NCBI RefSeq assembly: GCF_050574275.1
Contig: NZ_CP192260.1
Coordinates: 930,001 to 994,000, forward strand
DNA from: Virgibacillus_F flavescens
GTDB lineage: Bacteria > Bacillota > Bacilli > Bacillales > Amphibacillaceae
Reading direction: 5' to 3'
Length of the DNA: 64,000 nt
This document shows positions 1 to 8,633 of the stretch, piece after piece. Every line of letters begins with the position of its first letter. Within the stretch, counting starts at the first letter, position 1. The notes under the pieces were generated by a model that made no database searches, was not told the DNA's origin, and saw only the letters and a program-made list of their open reading frames with translations. Both the position numbers and the translations under genes were made by a program.

Positions 1-445
1 TCATTTCCATCATCTGGAGTAAATCGGTAATATCTGTCTCCTCAAATCCACCTTTATATTCGGCGTCATTTAAGTAATGAGGTGACGGACCGATCATAAC
101 CATTCGTTCAAAATAATCCGGATTTTGAATTGAGGCAAGAACGCCAATCATAGCGCTGACAGAATGCCCAATAAATACTGCATTCTCAACTTCAAGCGTT
201 TCACAGATTTCTAATAAATCTTGCGCATAGCCATGAAGAGTCTGGTACTTTTCTTCGTCGAATGAATTTCGGTCAGATGCCCCTGATCCGACATGGTCAA
301 ATAAAATTATTCGAAAATTGTTTTCAAATGCTGGTGTAAGCTGTTTAAACATACTTTGATCTCCACCAAATCCGTGTCCAAATATGAGTGTTTGTTTCCC
401 TTCACCGAACACGGTAACATTATTGCGAGATAGTGTATTTTTCAT
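1..445 (-). CDS. rsbQ: RsbQ-like alpha/beta hydrolase, C-terminus cut by window edge
   Basis: The first 148 residues of an alpha/beta hydrolase read leftward off the window. Visible are the oxyanion-loop motif FGHGFGGDQ, the acidic segment LFDHVGSGASD and the nucleophile elbow GHSVSAMIG, followed by VMIGPSPHYLND, which closely matches my memory of Bacillus RsbQ. In Bacillus subtilis RsbQ partners the phosphatase RsbP in energy-stress activation of sigma-B, and the hydrolase acts on an unidentified small molecule. No rsbP is visible, so the partner may lie off the left edge or be absent. The catalytic Asp and His would be in the missing part. Start is the ATG at 445. Confidence 0.75.
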   Translation of the reverse strand, partial: MKNTLSRNNVTVFGEGKQTLIFGHGFGGDQSMFKQLTPAFENNFRIILFDHVGSGASDRNSFDEEKYQTLHGYAQDLLEICETLEVENAVFIGHSVSAMIGVLASIQNPDYFERMVMIGPSPHYLNDAEYKGGFEETDITDLLQMMEM

Positions 446-613
446 TTTTTAAAACTTCCTTTATCTATGTATTTCCAGTATTTGTATAACTACTATTCTT
501 TCATGAAAGGGGTAAACTCCGCAAGCCCTCCACCTATTCGTTATGAAATTTGACCACCTGCAATCTTGCATTACTGGAAAACAAATTCTATTCTAATTAT
601 ATAGATATTTTTT

Positions 614-690
614 GCATGTAGGAAAGTATAAATCCTTTCTTACTGATAAGTGCAACTAAGGCTCTGACGATGAGACAAGTTTACTAAAAG
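614..690 (+). repeat. hairpin element with TATAAAT loop, copy 1, abutting the RBS of the next gene
   Basis: A 9-bp stem (618-626 with 635-643, one G-T pair) closes over a loop TATAAAT. It is followed by ATAAGTGCAACTAAGGCT and then CAAGTTTACTAAAAG, which runs into the GGGAG of the downstream gene. The same order of parts occurs at 26929-27005. Confidence 0.6.
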
Positions 691-704
691 GGAGAGAACT
701 AGCT

Positions 705-1598
705 GTGAAGGTCGAACAATTACATATCGGTTCTACAGAAGAGTTTATTAAATATGCTAAAAAACACAAATTGGAGTTAGACGATTCCTTTTTATACGAT
801 GATGATTTGCGAAACTTTGTCCCAAACGAGGAAAATCCTACCTATATCATTCGAAATAAACAGGGTGAAGTCGTTGCAGCAGCTTCCCTGATAATCGATG
901 ATTATGCTCGACGGGGGAGAAAGGCACGGTTTCGTATATTTCATTCGGAAGTCAATCATCAGCAGTATTATGACGTACTGATGAAAGCTATTTTAAAACA
1001 CACAAAAGGGTTGGAAAAAATATACATTTTTGTGCCAGTAGTAAATGAAGAGCTGGACCATGCCATTAAACAGTTGGCGTTCACGTTGGATCGCTATGCA
1101 TTTCTGCTTCTGCGGGAGGATTTAGAGGTGCCGGCGTACAACTTGCCGGATGATTACGAAATGAAGGTATTTCGATTGGGACACGACGAGGATGCATGGT
1201 GTAAGGTTCGGAATGCCAGTTTTGCTACGCTGAAAGGAAGTGAAACACCGCAAACGCCGGAAATGGTTCGGAAAATGATGACGGCAGAAGATCAAATCGA
1301 AGAAGGCGCAATGATTCTCTTTCATGAGGATAAACCTGTTGGTGTAATCAAGAGTTCAGATGATGAGTATGAAGGTCAACCGATCATGGATATTGGTCCG
1401 ATTGCCATAACGCCTGAATATCAAGGCAAGGGGCTCGGACGAATGATGCTCAGGGCAGCGCTGAATTTAGCGAAAGAAAAGGGTTATAAGCGAACTATTC
1501 TGTCCGTAAATGCTGAGAATGAATGGGCGAAGACACTATATATCCAGGAAGGGTTCAAACAGGTAGAGGCCGTGACTTGTTATCATTATTATATGTAG
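705..1598 (+). CDS. tandem-GNAT acetyltransferase
   Basis: 297 residues, two GNAT-like halves. The C-terminal half (about 145-297) carries the acetyl-CoA loop region IAITPEYQGKGLGRMML and the later beta-strand block LSVNAENEWAKTLYIQEGF, both typical of active N-acetyltransferases. The N-terminal half (about 1-130) looks like a degenerate GNAT fold without a clear Q/RxxGxG/A loop. Start is GTG at 705, with GGGAGAG about 8 bases upstream; no ATG fits the ribosome site. The substrate cannot be told. It stands alone between two genes of opposite orientation. Confidence 0.75.
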   Translation: MKVEQLHIGSTEEFIKYAKKHKLELDDSFLYDDDLRNFVPNEENPTYIIRNKQGEVVAAASLIIDDYARRGRKARFRIFHSEVNHQQYYDVLMKAILKHTKGLEKIYIFVPVVNEELDHAIKQLAFTLDRYAFLLLREDLEVPAYNLPDDYEMKVFRLGHDEDAWCKVRNASFATLKGSETPQTPEMVRKMMTAEDQIEEGAMILFHEDKPVGVIKSSDDEYEGQPIMDIGPIAITPEYQGKGLGRMMLRAALNLAKEKGYKRTILSVNAENEWAKTLYIQEGFKQVEAVTCYHYYM

Positions 1599-1714
1599 GC
1601 ATAGAGACTGGAACAAAATTAAAAAGATTCCATGAGTCAAGTGTCGGGTCGATAAACTGGCATAATGGCAGATAAAACTTCAACCAAATCTTATTTTACA
1701 CGTAACTAAAGGAT

Positions 1715-1747
1715 AAAAAGGAAGTTCTTCAATTGACGAACTTCCAA
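1715..1747 (-). terminator. terminator of the SNF2 helicase gene
   Basis: Inverted repeat GGAAGTTC (1720-1727) with GAACTTCC (1738-1745). On the minus strand it is followed by TTTTTATCC. Confidence 0.75.
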
Positions 1748-1748
1748 A

Positions 1749-4700
1749 TTATATCATTAATATCTCTTTAATATCTTCATCGGTAAGGGAGGTTGCGTTT
1801 CCTTTGCTGCCGATGATTTCGTCGACTAGATCTTTTTTTCGTTCCTGGAGTTCATTCATTTTTCCTTCAATCGTACCGCGTGTTACAAGTTTTATGACAT
1901 GAACGGTGTTGGTCTGGCCGATGCGATGTGCTCGGTCAGCTGCTTGTTCTTCAACTGCTGGATTCCACCAGAGGTCGTATAGGATAACGGTGTCGGCGCC
2001 GGTTAAATTCAAGCCAGTTCCACCTGCTTTTAATGAAATCAGGAAGATATTTCGTTCGCCTTCGTTAAATCGATTGCAGCGGGCAACCCGTTCTTTTGCA
2101 GGTGTTTCACCATCAAGGTAGAAAAAATTTTGACCTTGAGCTGTCAGATCTTTTCCGATAATCTCAAGCATTTTCGTAAACTGAGAGAAAATTAATACTC
2201 TGCGGCCAGCCGTCCGCGCCTCTTCGATAATCTGCATCAGCTTTATGAATTTTGCAGAACTTCCTTTATAGCCGTCTACAAATAAGGAAGGATGGCAGCA
2301 TATTTGCCGCAACCTTGTCAGTCCAGCCAGTATTTTTATACGATTTTTCTTCAAGGTCTGCTTGTCCAAGTGTTTGAATGTATCATGGCGCAATTTTGCA
2401 AGATATGCTGCGTACAGTTTCTTTTGTGCTGGAAGTAACTCAACAGAATCCAGCGACTCTATTTTATTAGGAAGCTCCGTCAGCACATCTTCTTTCAGCC
2501 TTCGAAGCAAAAATGGATGTATTCTTCTTGAAATTTGTTTCTTTGTAAGATTGCTGTAGGCTTTCAATCCTTGAAACAGCTCCGGAAATACCACATGGAA
2601 AATCGACCAGAGTTCCTCTGTTGAATTCTCAACAGGTGTGCCAGTAAGTGCGAAACGATTAGTCGCCTGTATCTTTTTCACTGATCTGGCAGTTTGTGTA
2701 CCAGGGTTCTTAAATGCTTGTGCTTCGTCAAAAAACACGGTGTGAAATCTTTGCTTCTCGTACCATTTTATATCGGTTCGTACTAATGGGTACGAGGTGA
2801 TGACAACGTCCTTATCCTTTAAATGATTCAGAATAGCTATGCGGTCAGCTTTGTTTCCATCAGCGACAACTGCTTTTAGCTCAGGCGCAAATTTAATTAT
2901 TTCGCTAAGCCAGTTGTATGTTACAGAAGATGGACAAACAATGAGGACAGATTGCTTCGTTTCACGAATTGCCGGAAGTTCAGACAGCATGAATGTTATG
3001 CTCTGCAGTGTTTTTCCGAGTCCCATATCATCCGCGAGAATTCCGCCGAACCCATAGCTCGCAAGCTTTTTCATCCATGTATAGCCTTGCTTTTGATAAC
3101 CCCGCAGTACCGGTTCCAGATCAGCAGGGACCGGAAATTCAAGTTTGTCGGGGTTGCGGATTTCCTCAAGAAACTGGCGAAACGATTCCTCGATGTTAAA
3201 TAAATTGCCGTCCGCTGTTGAATCGAGAAGCTGTAGACCTCGGACAATCGGTACATCCAAACCTTTTTCCAGGTCATTGTGCTGAACTGGTAACGCATGC
3301 ATGAAACGGTTGATTTCTTCAATCTCTCTCGTTTCTAAAGAGAAGAGGGCGCCATTCCCAACTCGGAAATATTTTCTTTTTTCCTCAATAGCTTCCAGCA
3401 GTTCAGGTATTTCTTTTTCAGGAATACCATCCATTTCAAATTTAAATTCAAGCCAATTGGTCCGTTCTTTTTTAAAACTGACACGAATGCGTGGAAAGGA
3501 ATTACTCTTAAAAATTCGGTTGCGAACTGCGGTTGTCGCATAAACGCGCGTTAACTCGTGCAGTTTCGGCACAATATGGTGCAGGAAATCATACTCCAAT
3601 TCTTCATTATGGAGGAAATAACCGCCTTCCGTCTGTGCAAGTGATTCCATTAACTTCAGAATCGTCTCCTCTTTTTCCGTATCCCTGAAAAGAACCGTTC
3701 CTCCTTGTGGCGCGTGACTTTCTAGTGGATTGATCATCGTATTCCCGTAATGAAATTCAAGTCCAGCTAGCAATCGGTTGTTTACCCTGTCCAAATACAG
3801 CTTTGCCAACAGCGGATTCTTACTTTTCTGATCGGATATTGACTCAGAAAGGGTGACGGTGCCAAGTCGTTTTAGGCTCGGAACTACTTTCTCCAAAAAT
3901 AAGCCAACCTGATCCTGCGAAATGGGAAGTTGATTTTTTCCTGTAGCAGCTATCATTTTAGCAAGTTCATTCAGACGGCGTTCGTCTTCCTTCTTTAATT
4001 GAATAAATTTGCCGTCAGTCAGCACAAACGGAGAAGCCTCCATCCGAACGATCTGATTGAATCCATCGATCGTAAGCTGAAAGCCTTTGTCAGCTGTTTC
4101 TTCGAATTTAAAATTCAACGGTAGCGCTTCCTCTGAAAGATGAAGTCCGTCATAGTTTTCCCCCTCCTGCCGGATTTTTACAGAAGGGGCGTGTTTTAGG
4201 ATAGACAAGGTCTGATCCAGATAGGATGGTGGGAGGACTAATGTTTGGTCGTTTTCTGCTGGTCCTTTTTTATGTTCAGAATCGTTATATATTTCTTCAT
4301 CAAATACGATGTGGATAAGTTTCTGGATAACTGCATCTGTTTCATTTAAAAAGCAATGCAAATCAGGGTTGTAGGTAAATGAATCGGAAAGCGCGATAGG
4401 TAAAACTTCTTGCGCGTGTTTCAAAAAATCGCGGATGTTTAGTACCGTTATCCCTTCCAGGTCTAACTGGATTCCGAATAAGTGCCGTCCTTCACCAATC
4501 GAAACAGGAAAACATGTAAATACTGCATCGAGTACTTGTCTGTTTTCGAAATGAAGCTGATGGGCAGTTGGCCGCTTTGGATTATCCTGAAAAAGCGTGA
4601 ATAACCCGTTCGACATTTCATTTTTGCTATTTGTATTTAATTCCTGTCGCTGCTTATTCCAAATGGTTATTAATACCGCTGCAATATGCTGACAGTTCTG

Positions 4701-4928
4701 TTTGAAGGAAGGCAGCGATGGACAACTGCACGATGTGTTGAATGCTCCGTCAGAAGTTACTTCAATGGCGACCTGGAAGTCTTCTTTTCCTTTAACAGTT
4801 GCGCTGCAATATTCCTGACTGTATTCCTCAACTGTCACTTTATTGCTTCGATAAAAAGAATCCCCTCTTTTGAAGGAGACGGCGCCACACATTTTTTCAA
4901 TAATTTCAGGGTTTAATTTTATGTTCAA
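1749..4928 (-). CDS. SWIM zinc-finger SNF2/Rad54-family helicase
   Basis: About 1059 residues. The N-terminus carries a SWIM zinc finger (CSC...C.H near residues 65-85), a middle region of unknown fold follows, and the C-terminal 450 residues are a complete SNF2 ATPase. Its motifs are DDMGLGKTLQSI (Walker A), FFDEAQAFKN (DEAQ box), ALTGTPVEN, ISLKAGGTGLNLTGAD and AADRAHRIGQ. Such bacterial proteins translocate on DNA and are thought to remodel nucleoprotein complexes. The reading frame is open to an ATG at 4994, but that ATG has no ribosome site. A TTG at 4928 has AAGGAG 9 bases upstream and begins MNIKLNPEI, so I chose it. All motor motifs look intact. Confidence 0.88.
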   Translation of the reverse strand: MNIKLNPEIIEKMCGAVSFKRGDSFYRSNKVTVEEYSQEYCSATVKGKEDFQVAIEVTSDGAFNTSCSCPSLPSFKQNCQHIAAVLITIWNKQRQELNTNSKNEMSNGLFTLFQDNPKRPTAHQLHFENRQVLDAVFTCFPVSIGEGRHLFGIQLDLEGITVLNIRDFLKHAQEVLPIALSDSFTYNPDLHCFLNETDAVIQKLIHIVFDEEIYNDSEHKKGPAENDQTLVLPPSYLDQTLSILKHAPSVKIRQEGENYDGLHLSEEALPLNFKFEETADKGFQLTIDGFNQIVRMEASPFVLTDGKFIQLKKEDERRLNELAKMIAATGKNQLPISQDQVGLFLEKVVPSLKRLGTVTLSESISDQKSKNPLLAKLYLDRVNNRLLAGLEFHYGNTMINPLESHAPQGGTVLFRDTEKEETILKLMESLAQTEGGYFLHNEELEYDFLHHIVPKLHELTRVYATTAVRNRIFKSNSFPRIRVSFKKERTNWLEFKFEMDGIPEKEIPELLEAIEEKRKYFRVGNGALFSLETREIEEINRFMHALPVQHNDLEKGLDVPIVRGLQLLDSTADGNLFNIEESFRQFLEEIRNPDKLEFPVPADLEPVLRGYQKQGYTWMKKLASYGFGGILADDMGLGKTLQSITFMLSELPAIRETKQSVLIVCPSSVTYNWLSEIIKFAPELKAVVADGNKADRIAILNHLKDKDVVITSYPLVRTDIKWYEKQRFHTVFFDEAQAFKNPGTQTARSVKKIQATNRFALTGTPVENSTEELWSIFHVVFPELFQGLKAYSNLTKKQISRRIHPFLLRRLKEDVLTELPNKIESLDSVELLPAQKKLYAAYLAKLRHDTFKHLDKQTLKKNRIKILAGLTRLRQICCHPSLFVDGYKGSSAKFIKLMQIIEEARTAGRRVLIFSQFTKMLEIIGKDLTAQGQNFFYLDGETPAKERVARCNRFNEGERNIFLISLKAGGTGLNLTGADTVILYDLWWNPAVEEQAADRAHRIGQTNTVHVIKLVTRGTIEGKMNELQERKKDLVDEIIGSKGNATSLTDEDIKEILMI

Positions 4929-5067
4929 ATGTCTCGGCTCCTTCAAGGGGATTTTGGTCCGTTTATCCGCTATGTAATACCATAATTGTATCATAATCGA
5001 AGCTTGTTTATACAGGGGAATGTGGTAGTATAAAAAGGATCAAAAGAGTGAACGGAGGAAATGAACG

Positions 5068-5409
5068 ATGGCTGATTTACCAAACTGTTCTAAATGTAAT
5101 TCTGCATATACATATGAAGATGGACTTCTTTTGGTGTGCCCGGAATGTGCACATGAATGGACACTGGAAGCGGAAAATGAGAACAAGGAAGAAGAAACGG
5201 TAATCAAGGACTCGAACGGACATGTGCTGCAAAACGGCGATGCTGTAACTGTAATCAAAGATTTAAAAATAAAAGGGTCTTCTTCCGTGGTAAAGCGTGG
5301 AACAAAAGTTAAAAATATCCGATTAATTGATGGAGACCACGATATTGATTGTAAAATTGATGGACTCGGAGATATGCAGCTGAAATCAAAATTCGTTAAG
5401 AAACTATAA
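5068..5409 (+). CDS. yjdM: zinc-ribbon protein YjdM/PhnA family
   Basis: 113 residues. An N-terminal zinc ribbon with two CxxC knuckles (PNCSKCNS and VCPECAHEW) is followed by a small beta-barrel domain (GDAVTVIKDLKIKGSS, VKRGTKVKNIRL). This two-part layout and length match the YjdM family, historically called PhnA although it does not itself hydrolyse phosphonoacetate. Its biochemical role is unknown. GGAGGAAATGAACG precedes the ATG. It is monocistronic, with its own terminator. Confidence 0.9.
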   Translation: MADLPNCSKCNSAYTYEDGLLLVCPECAHEWTLEAENENKEEETVIKDSNGHVLQNGDAVTVIKDLKIKGSSSVVKRGTKVKNIRLIDGDHDIDCKIDGLGDMQLKSKFVKKL

Positions 5410-5421
5410 CTGTCCATCCTG

Positions 5422-5449
5422 CCACAATGATTATCATTGTGGTATTTTT
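5422..5449 (+). terminator. terminator after yjdM
   Basis: Perfect 9-bp stem CCACAATGA/TCATTGTGG around a TTA loop, followed by TATTTTTG. The core AATGATTATCATT resembles the centre of a Fur box, but the terminator reading explains it. Confidence 0.75.
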
Positions 5450-5467
5450 GTGGGCTATTTTATAGGG

Positions 5468-5612
5468 ATCGAGTTGGAGATCGATAAATTTCGTCTCGGG
5501 ATCGATATTTTTTTTATCGACATGGAAAAAAGTTTTTTCGAGCGTGATAAGTTGAATCTCGCAATCGATAAATTCAAAGCGAGAACGATAAGCTAAGTAA
5601 CGCCATTGATAA
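5468..5612. repeat. 21-nt phased ATCGAT array no. 1
   Basis: ATCGATA-like cores start at 5480, 5501, 5522, 5543, 5564, 5585 and 5606, exactly 21 bases apart, with an extra half-register core at 5468. The 5501, 5564 and 5480 units are the cleanest and the 5522 unit is badly degraded. It fills most of the yjdM to 5770 gap. I saw no coding signal in the rest of the gap. Confidence 0.8.
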
Positions 5613-5769
5613 TACATCACTACGTTAAAAAGGACCCAAAAAAAAGTAAGAAATGACCGGTTGGGGATTTTTACCGGGTTAAACAATCGTACGCTAAGCG
5701 AATAATTCTTATCGATTTGAAAAAACTACGTGTGTATGTAAAAGAATAGAGAAGGAGGCTGATTATGTT

Positions 5770-6045
5770 ATGAATAACCGCAAAGGCATGATGACGTCTA
5801 TGCTTACAATAGGTGCAACTGGAGCTGCAATTTACGGTATTACCAAAGGTGTTCAAAATGGAACTTTTAAGCGTATGCCTCAGGCAGTTTCAAACGCTAT
5901 GAATAACTCACAGACACAACAGTTTATGAAGCCAATACAAAACATGGCGAATAACCAGGATAACCAGCAAACAAATGGTGGAGCAACGCAGGGATGGGAA
6001 ACAAATACCACTACAACATCGGATAATCAAAACAATCAATTTTAG
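5770..6045 (+). CDS. small protein of unknown function, YrzQ/DUF3918-like N-terminus
   Basis: 91 residues. Residues 8-25 (MTSMLTIGATGAAIYGIT) form one short hydrophobic segment. The C-terminal half is rich in Asn, Gln and Thr and probably disordered. The beginning resembles small Bacillus proteins such as YrzQ (DUF3918), but the match is by eye and weak. The strong site AAGGAGG (5751-5757) is best spaced for an ATG at 5765 that opens a two-codon frame ATG-TTA-TGA. The start at 5770 overlaps that stop, so translation may be coupled. It has its own terminator. Confidence 0.6.
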   Translation: MNNRKGMMTSMLTIGATGAAIYGITKGVQNGTFKRMPQAVSNAMNNSQTQQFMKPIQNMANNQDNQQTNGGATQGWETNTTTTSDNQNNQF

Positions 6046-6049
6046 AAGG

Positions 6050-6079
6050 TGGCTCTCTATAATAGAGGGCCATTTTTTT
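6050..6079 (+). terminator. terminator after the 5770 gene
   Basis: 10-bp stem TGGCTCTCTA/TAGAGGGCCA with a TAA loop and a run of seven T. Confidence 0.85.
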
Positions 6080-6230
6080 GAGAAAATCCGAACCTGTGGA
6101 TGTTATGGCCGAAATATATTGCTTATTTGTTTTAAATTGCTTCCGGTTACATTATAGTTGTGGGAAGAGATAGTCGGCACCATGAAATTAAGTTGTCAAT
6201 ATACGAGTCAATAATAAAGGGGTTATTCAG

Positions 6231-6782
6231 ATGGACAAGCCAAGCTTAAGTGCACTTCAAAACATTCAATCAGGTGACAGAGAACTTCGGTACGAAGGCT
6301 TTATTAAATTACAGGCTACTACGAACAGCCGAGTAGACTGGGCCTATGAAGCATGGGACGACTTAATGAGTGACTTAACACATTCTGATAACCATCGACG
6401 CGCAATTGCAACGCAGCTTCTATGCAATCTTGCCAAAAGCGATCCTGAACAAAGAATGTTACGTGATTTCCCTAGGATTTTAACCGTGACGAAGGATGAG
6501 CGTTTTGTTACAGCAAGACATACGCTCCAGGCATTATGGAAAGTTGGCATTGTCAGTCCTGTATACCAGGAGCTGGTTATGAAAGGATTTGAAGAACGTT
6601 ATATTGAATCGATTGACGAAAAAAATTACACCCTGATTCGATACGATATTATTCAGGGCATAAAAACGATGTATGATGAAGTTATGGATCCATCAATAAA
6701 AGAAAAAGCACTGGAATTAATCGCCAAAGAAGAAGATCCAAAATATAAGAAAAAATACCAAACCGTCTGGAAAAACGTATAG
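6231..6782 (+). CDS. HEAT-repeat-like alpha-helical protein
   Basis: 183 residues, no signal peptide or membrane segment. The sequence is a series of paired helices, for example RAIATQLLCNLAKSD, FVTARHTLQALWKVG and IKEKALELIAKEEDPKYKKK, which suggests three or four HEAT/ARM-type repeats and thus a protein-binding scaffold. No catalytic motif is visible. GGGGTTATTCAG precedes the ATG, a modest ribosome site. I do not recognise a named family. It stands alone, with degraded repeat DNA downstream. Confidence 0.7.
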   Translation: MDKPSLSALQNIQSGDRELRYEGFIKLQATTNSRVDWAYEAWDDLMSDLTHSDNHRRAIATQLLCNLAKSDPEQRMLRDFPRILTVTKDERFVTARHTLQALWKVGIVSPVYQELVMKGFEERYIESIDEKNYTLIRYDIIQGIKTMYDEVMDPSIKEKALELIAKEEDPKYKKKYQTVWKNV

Positions 6783-6815
6783 TCTAGCATATTCTATTAG
6801 ACATACAATGCGATC

Positions 6816-7027
6816 ACTGAAAGAAATGGTGGATTTTAAGAATTTATCATTTCACCTTTAACCAAGCATCTTCGAGGGAAGTAAGAGGAAGTTACTGAAA
6901 AAGTGATAGATTTTATAAATTTAATATTTCGCTTTAACTTAGCAGCATCGAATATACGAAGACTCCAGCGGGAACAGCGCGAGCTGAAGATCCCTAAAAT
7001 GAATACCACAGTCTCTTTTTCAGGATT
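6816..7027 (-). repeat. decayed copy of the GC-rich palindromic repeat (copy E)
   Basis: Two tandem left-arm sequences (ACTGAAAGAAATGGTGGATT at 6816 and ACTGAAAAAGTGATAGATTT near 6893) are followed by CGAATATACGAAGACTCC, AGCGGGAACAGCGCGAGC and a closing TCTTTTTCAG near 7013. The same modules, in the same order, form the intact element at 55808-56078. Most of the GC-rich core is lost here. Confidence 0.6.
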
Positions 7028-7040
7028 GGAAGGATAAACA

Positions 7041-7634
7041 ATGAAAGAATACTATTTTGATAAATTACTGAACATAAATACAGGCGGCTCCCAGAATGAA
7101 TCGCATACATCCTTTCATTATTTCCCATACGAGCCTACCCAATATAGCGCATTAGAAATCTTATTCAACGAATATGAACTAAAAAGCAGTGACAGAGTCG
7201 TCGATTTCGGAAGCGGAAAAGGACGATTAAATTTCTACATCCACTATTTTTATCAGGCATCGGTAGCGGGAATCGAAATGAATGAGACGTTTTACCAGAT
7301 TGCCATCCAAAATAAGACTAGTTACAATAAGAAAAAGAAAGATAAGATTGAGTTCCATTGCTGTTTAGCAGAAGAATATAAAATTAAACCAGATGATAAT
7401 CGTTTCTATTTTTTTAACCCATTCTCAAAAGAGATTTTTATCAATGTCATCAATAAAATACTGCGTTCCGTTGAACAAGAAGCACGTCAGATCGACTTGA
7501 TTTTATATTATCCTTCTGATGACTATATTTATTTCCTTGAGAATAATACATCCTTCGAACTGGAAAAGGAGATCAAGCTGCCAGATGCTGATTGTGATCC
7601 ATTTGAACGGTTTCTAATTTACAGATATGAATAA
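7041..7634 (+). CDS. class I SAM-dependent methyltransferase
   Basis: 197 residues. Motif I is VVDFGSGKGRLNFYI (about residues 53-67), the acidic end of strand 2 is GIEMNETFYQIA, and a post-motif NPFSKEIF stands where the NPPY-type motif IV of amino- and N-methyltransferases usually lies. There is no target-recognition or RNA-binding domain, so the substrate is unknown. TTGGAAGG lies 10 bases before the ATG. The gap to the next gene is 27 bases, so the two may be cotranscribed. Confidence 0.75.
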   Translation: MKEYYFDKLLNINTGGSQNESHTSFHYFPYEPTQYSALEILFNEYELKSSDRVVDFGSGKGRLNFYIHYFYQASVAGIEMNETFYQIAIQNKTSYNKKKKDKIEFHCCLAEEYKIKPDDNRFYFFNPFSKEIFINVINKILRSVEQEARQIDLILYYPSDDYIYFLENNTSFELEKEIKLPDADCDPFERFLIYRYE

Positions 7635-7661
7635 GATTTAATTAACGAGGGGTTTAAAACT

Positions 7662-8564
7662 ATGCAAATTCCAAGTTCATTTCGTGCCAAAATAATCGGA
7701 GCTTTTGGTGATCAAGGCGTGGAGTGGTTAGGCACACTTGAGAAAACCGTTCAACGATATCTTAAAGAATGGAACCTGCGGCTGATTGCACCAGTGTCTA
7801 ACCTTTCCTATAATTATGTAGTACAGGTGAAAGATAGAGAGGAAACCCTGTATATATTGAAACTTGGTGTTCCTGGTAACGACTTTCAGAATGAAGTGAA
7901 AACCATTCAGCTTTACGACGGTGAAGGCTGTGCCAGATTAATAAAAGCAGATGCCGAACAAGGAGCCATGCTGCTTGAACTTCTTATGCCGGGACAAATG
8001 CTCTCGGAAGTTGAGGATGAGTCGCTCGTTCTGCAGCATTACATAAAAGTCTGGAAGGCTATTCGTCGTCCGCTTCCGAAAGATTGTTCTGTTCCAATGA
8101 TTGCTGACTGGTCTGCCGCACTAGATCGTTATCAGCAGAAATTCAAGGATGATGATGGTCCGGTTGCAGTGGATCGTATTAAAATGGCGCGGGATTTTTT
8201 TGCGGAACTGATCGCCACGTCAGAGCCTGAACTGCTGCACGGGGACTTGCATCATGAAAATATATTATATTCGAATCAGCACGGGTGGATGGCAATTGAT
8301 CCAAAAGGTGTAGGCGGGGATCGTTATTTTGATCTTATTTCTTTTTTATTTAACCATCTGCTGGATAAGGAAAACCCAAAGGCTTTGCTAGCGTATCGGA
8401 TTGAATTTTTTTGTGAAGAACTGGAATTGGATTGCGTACGATTGCTAAAAGCAGCAATCGCTATGTCGACACTGTCGGTTTGCTGGAGTATTGACGACGA
8501 GGACCCCGAGTGGAACCAAACCTTCCAGTGTACCGAGTGGCTAGTAGAGATGCTGTGTAAATAA
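7662..8564 (+). CDS. aminoglycoside phosphotransferase-fold kinase, APH(6)-like
   Basis: 300 residues with a kinase-like fold. The Brenner motif is LLHGDLHHENILYS (about residues 192-205) and the metal-binding DFG equivalent is AIDPKGVGGDRYFDL. The N-terminal half resembles the APH(6)/hydroxyurea phosphotransferase family (SYNYVVQVKDREETLYILKL). Such chromosomal kinases phosphorylate streptomycin-like or other small hydroxyl compounds; many have no resistance role. A resistance function cannot be claimed from sequence. It follows a methyltransferase by 27 bases. Confidence 0.75.
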   Translation: MQIPSSFRAKIIGAFGDQGVEWLGTLEKTVQRYLKEWNLRLIAPVSNLSYNYVVQVKDREETLYILKLGVPGNDFQNEVKTIQLYDGEGCARLIKADAEQGAMLLELLMPGQMLSEVEDESLVLQHYIKVWKAIRRPLPKDCSVPMIADWSAALDRYQQKFKDDDGPVAVDRIKMARDFFAELIATSEPELLHGDLHHENILYSNQHGWMAIDPKGVGGDRYFDLISFLFNHLLDKENPKALLAYRIEFFCEELELDCVRLLKAAIAMSTLSVCWSIDDEDPEWNQTFQCTEWLVEMLCK

Positions 8565-8633
8565 AATATTGGTGTATTCCACGTGGTCTTTAGTATAATA
8601 AAAGCTAAGGCTCAGAAAAAGGGAAGGTAGTTT

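Noticed and set aside
5040..5417. Leftward 125-codon frame opposite yjdM
   Set aside because: yjdM on the other strand has two CxxC zinc knuckles and a ribosome site. The reverse frame has neither.
5426..5438. Fur-box-like AATGATTATCATT
   Set aside because: It is the centre of a perfect hairpin with a T tail just after yjdM, and no iron gene lies downstream. The terminator reading suffices.
5468..5612. CRISPR array suggested by evenly spaced repeats
   Set aside because: Units are only 21 bases with short degenerate cores, no repeat-spacer division and no cas genes in the window.
7662..8564. Antibiotic-resistance gene call for the APH-like kinase
   Set aside because: Kinase motifs are clear, but chromosomal relatives often act on other small molecules and there is no mobile or resistance context.
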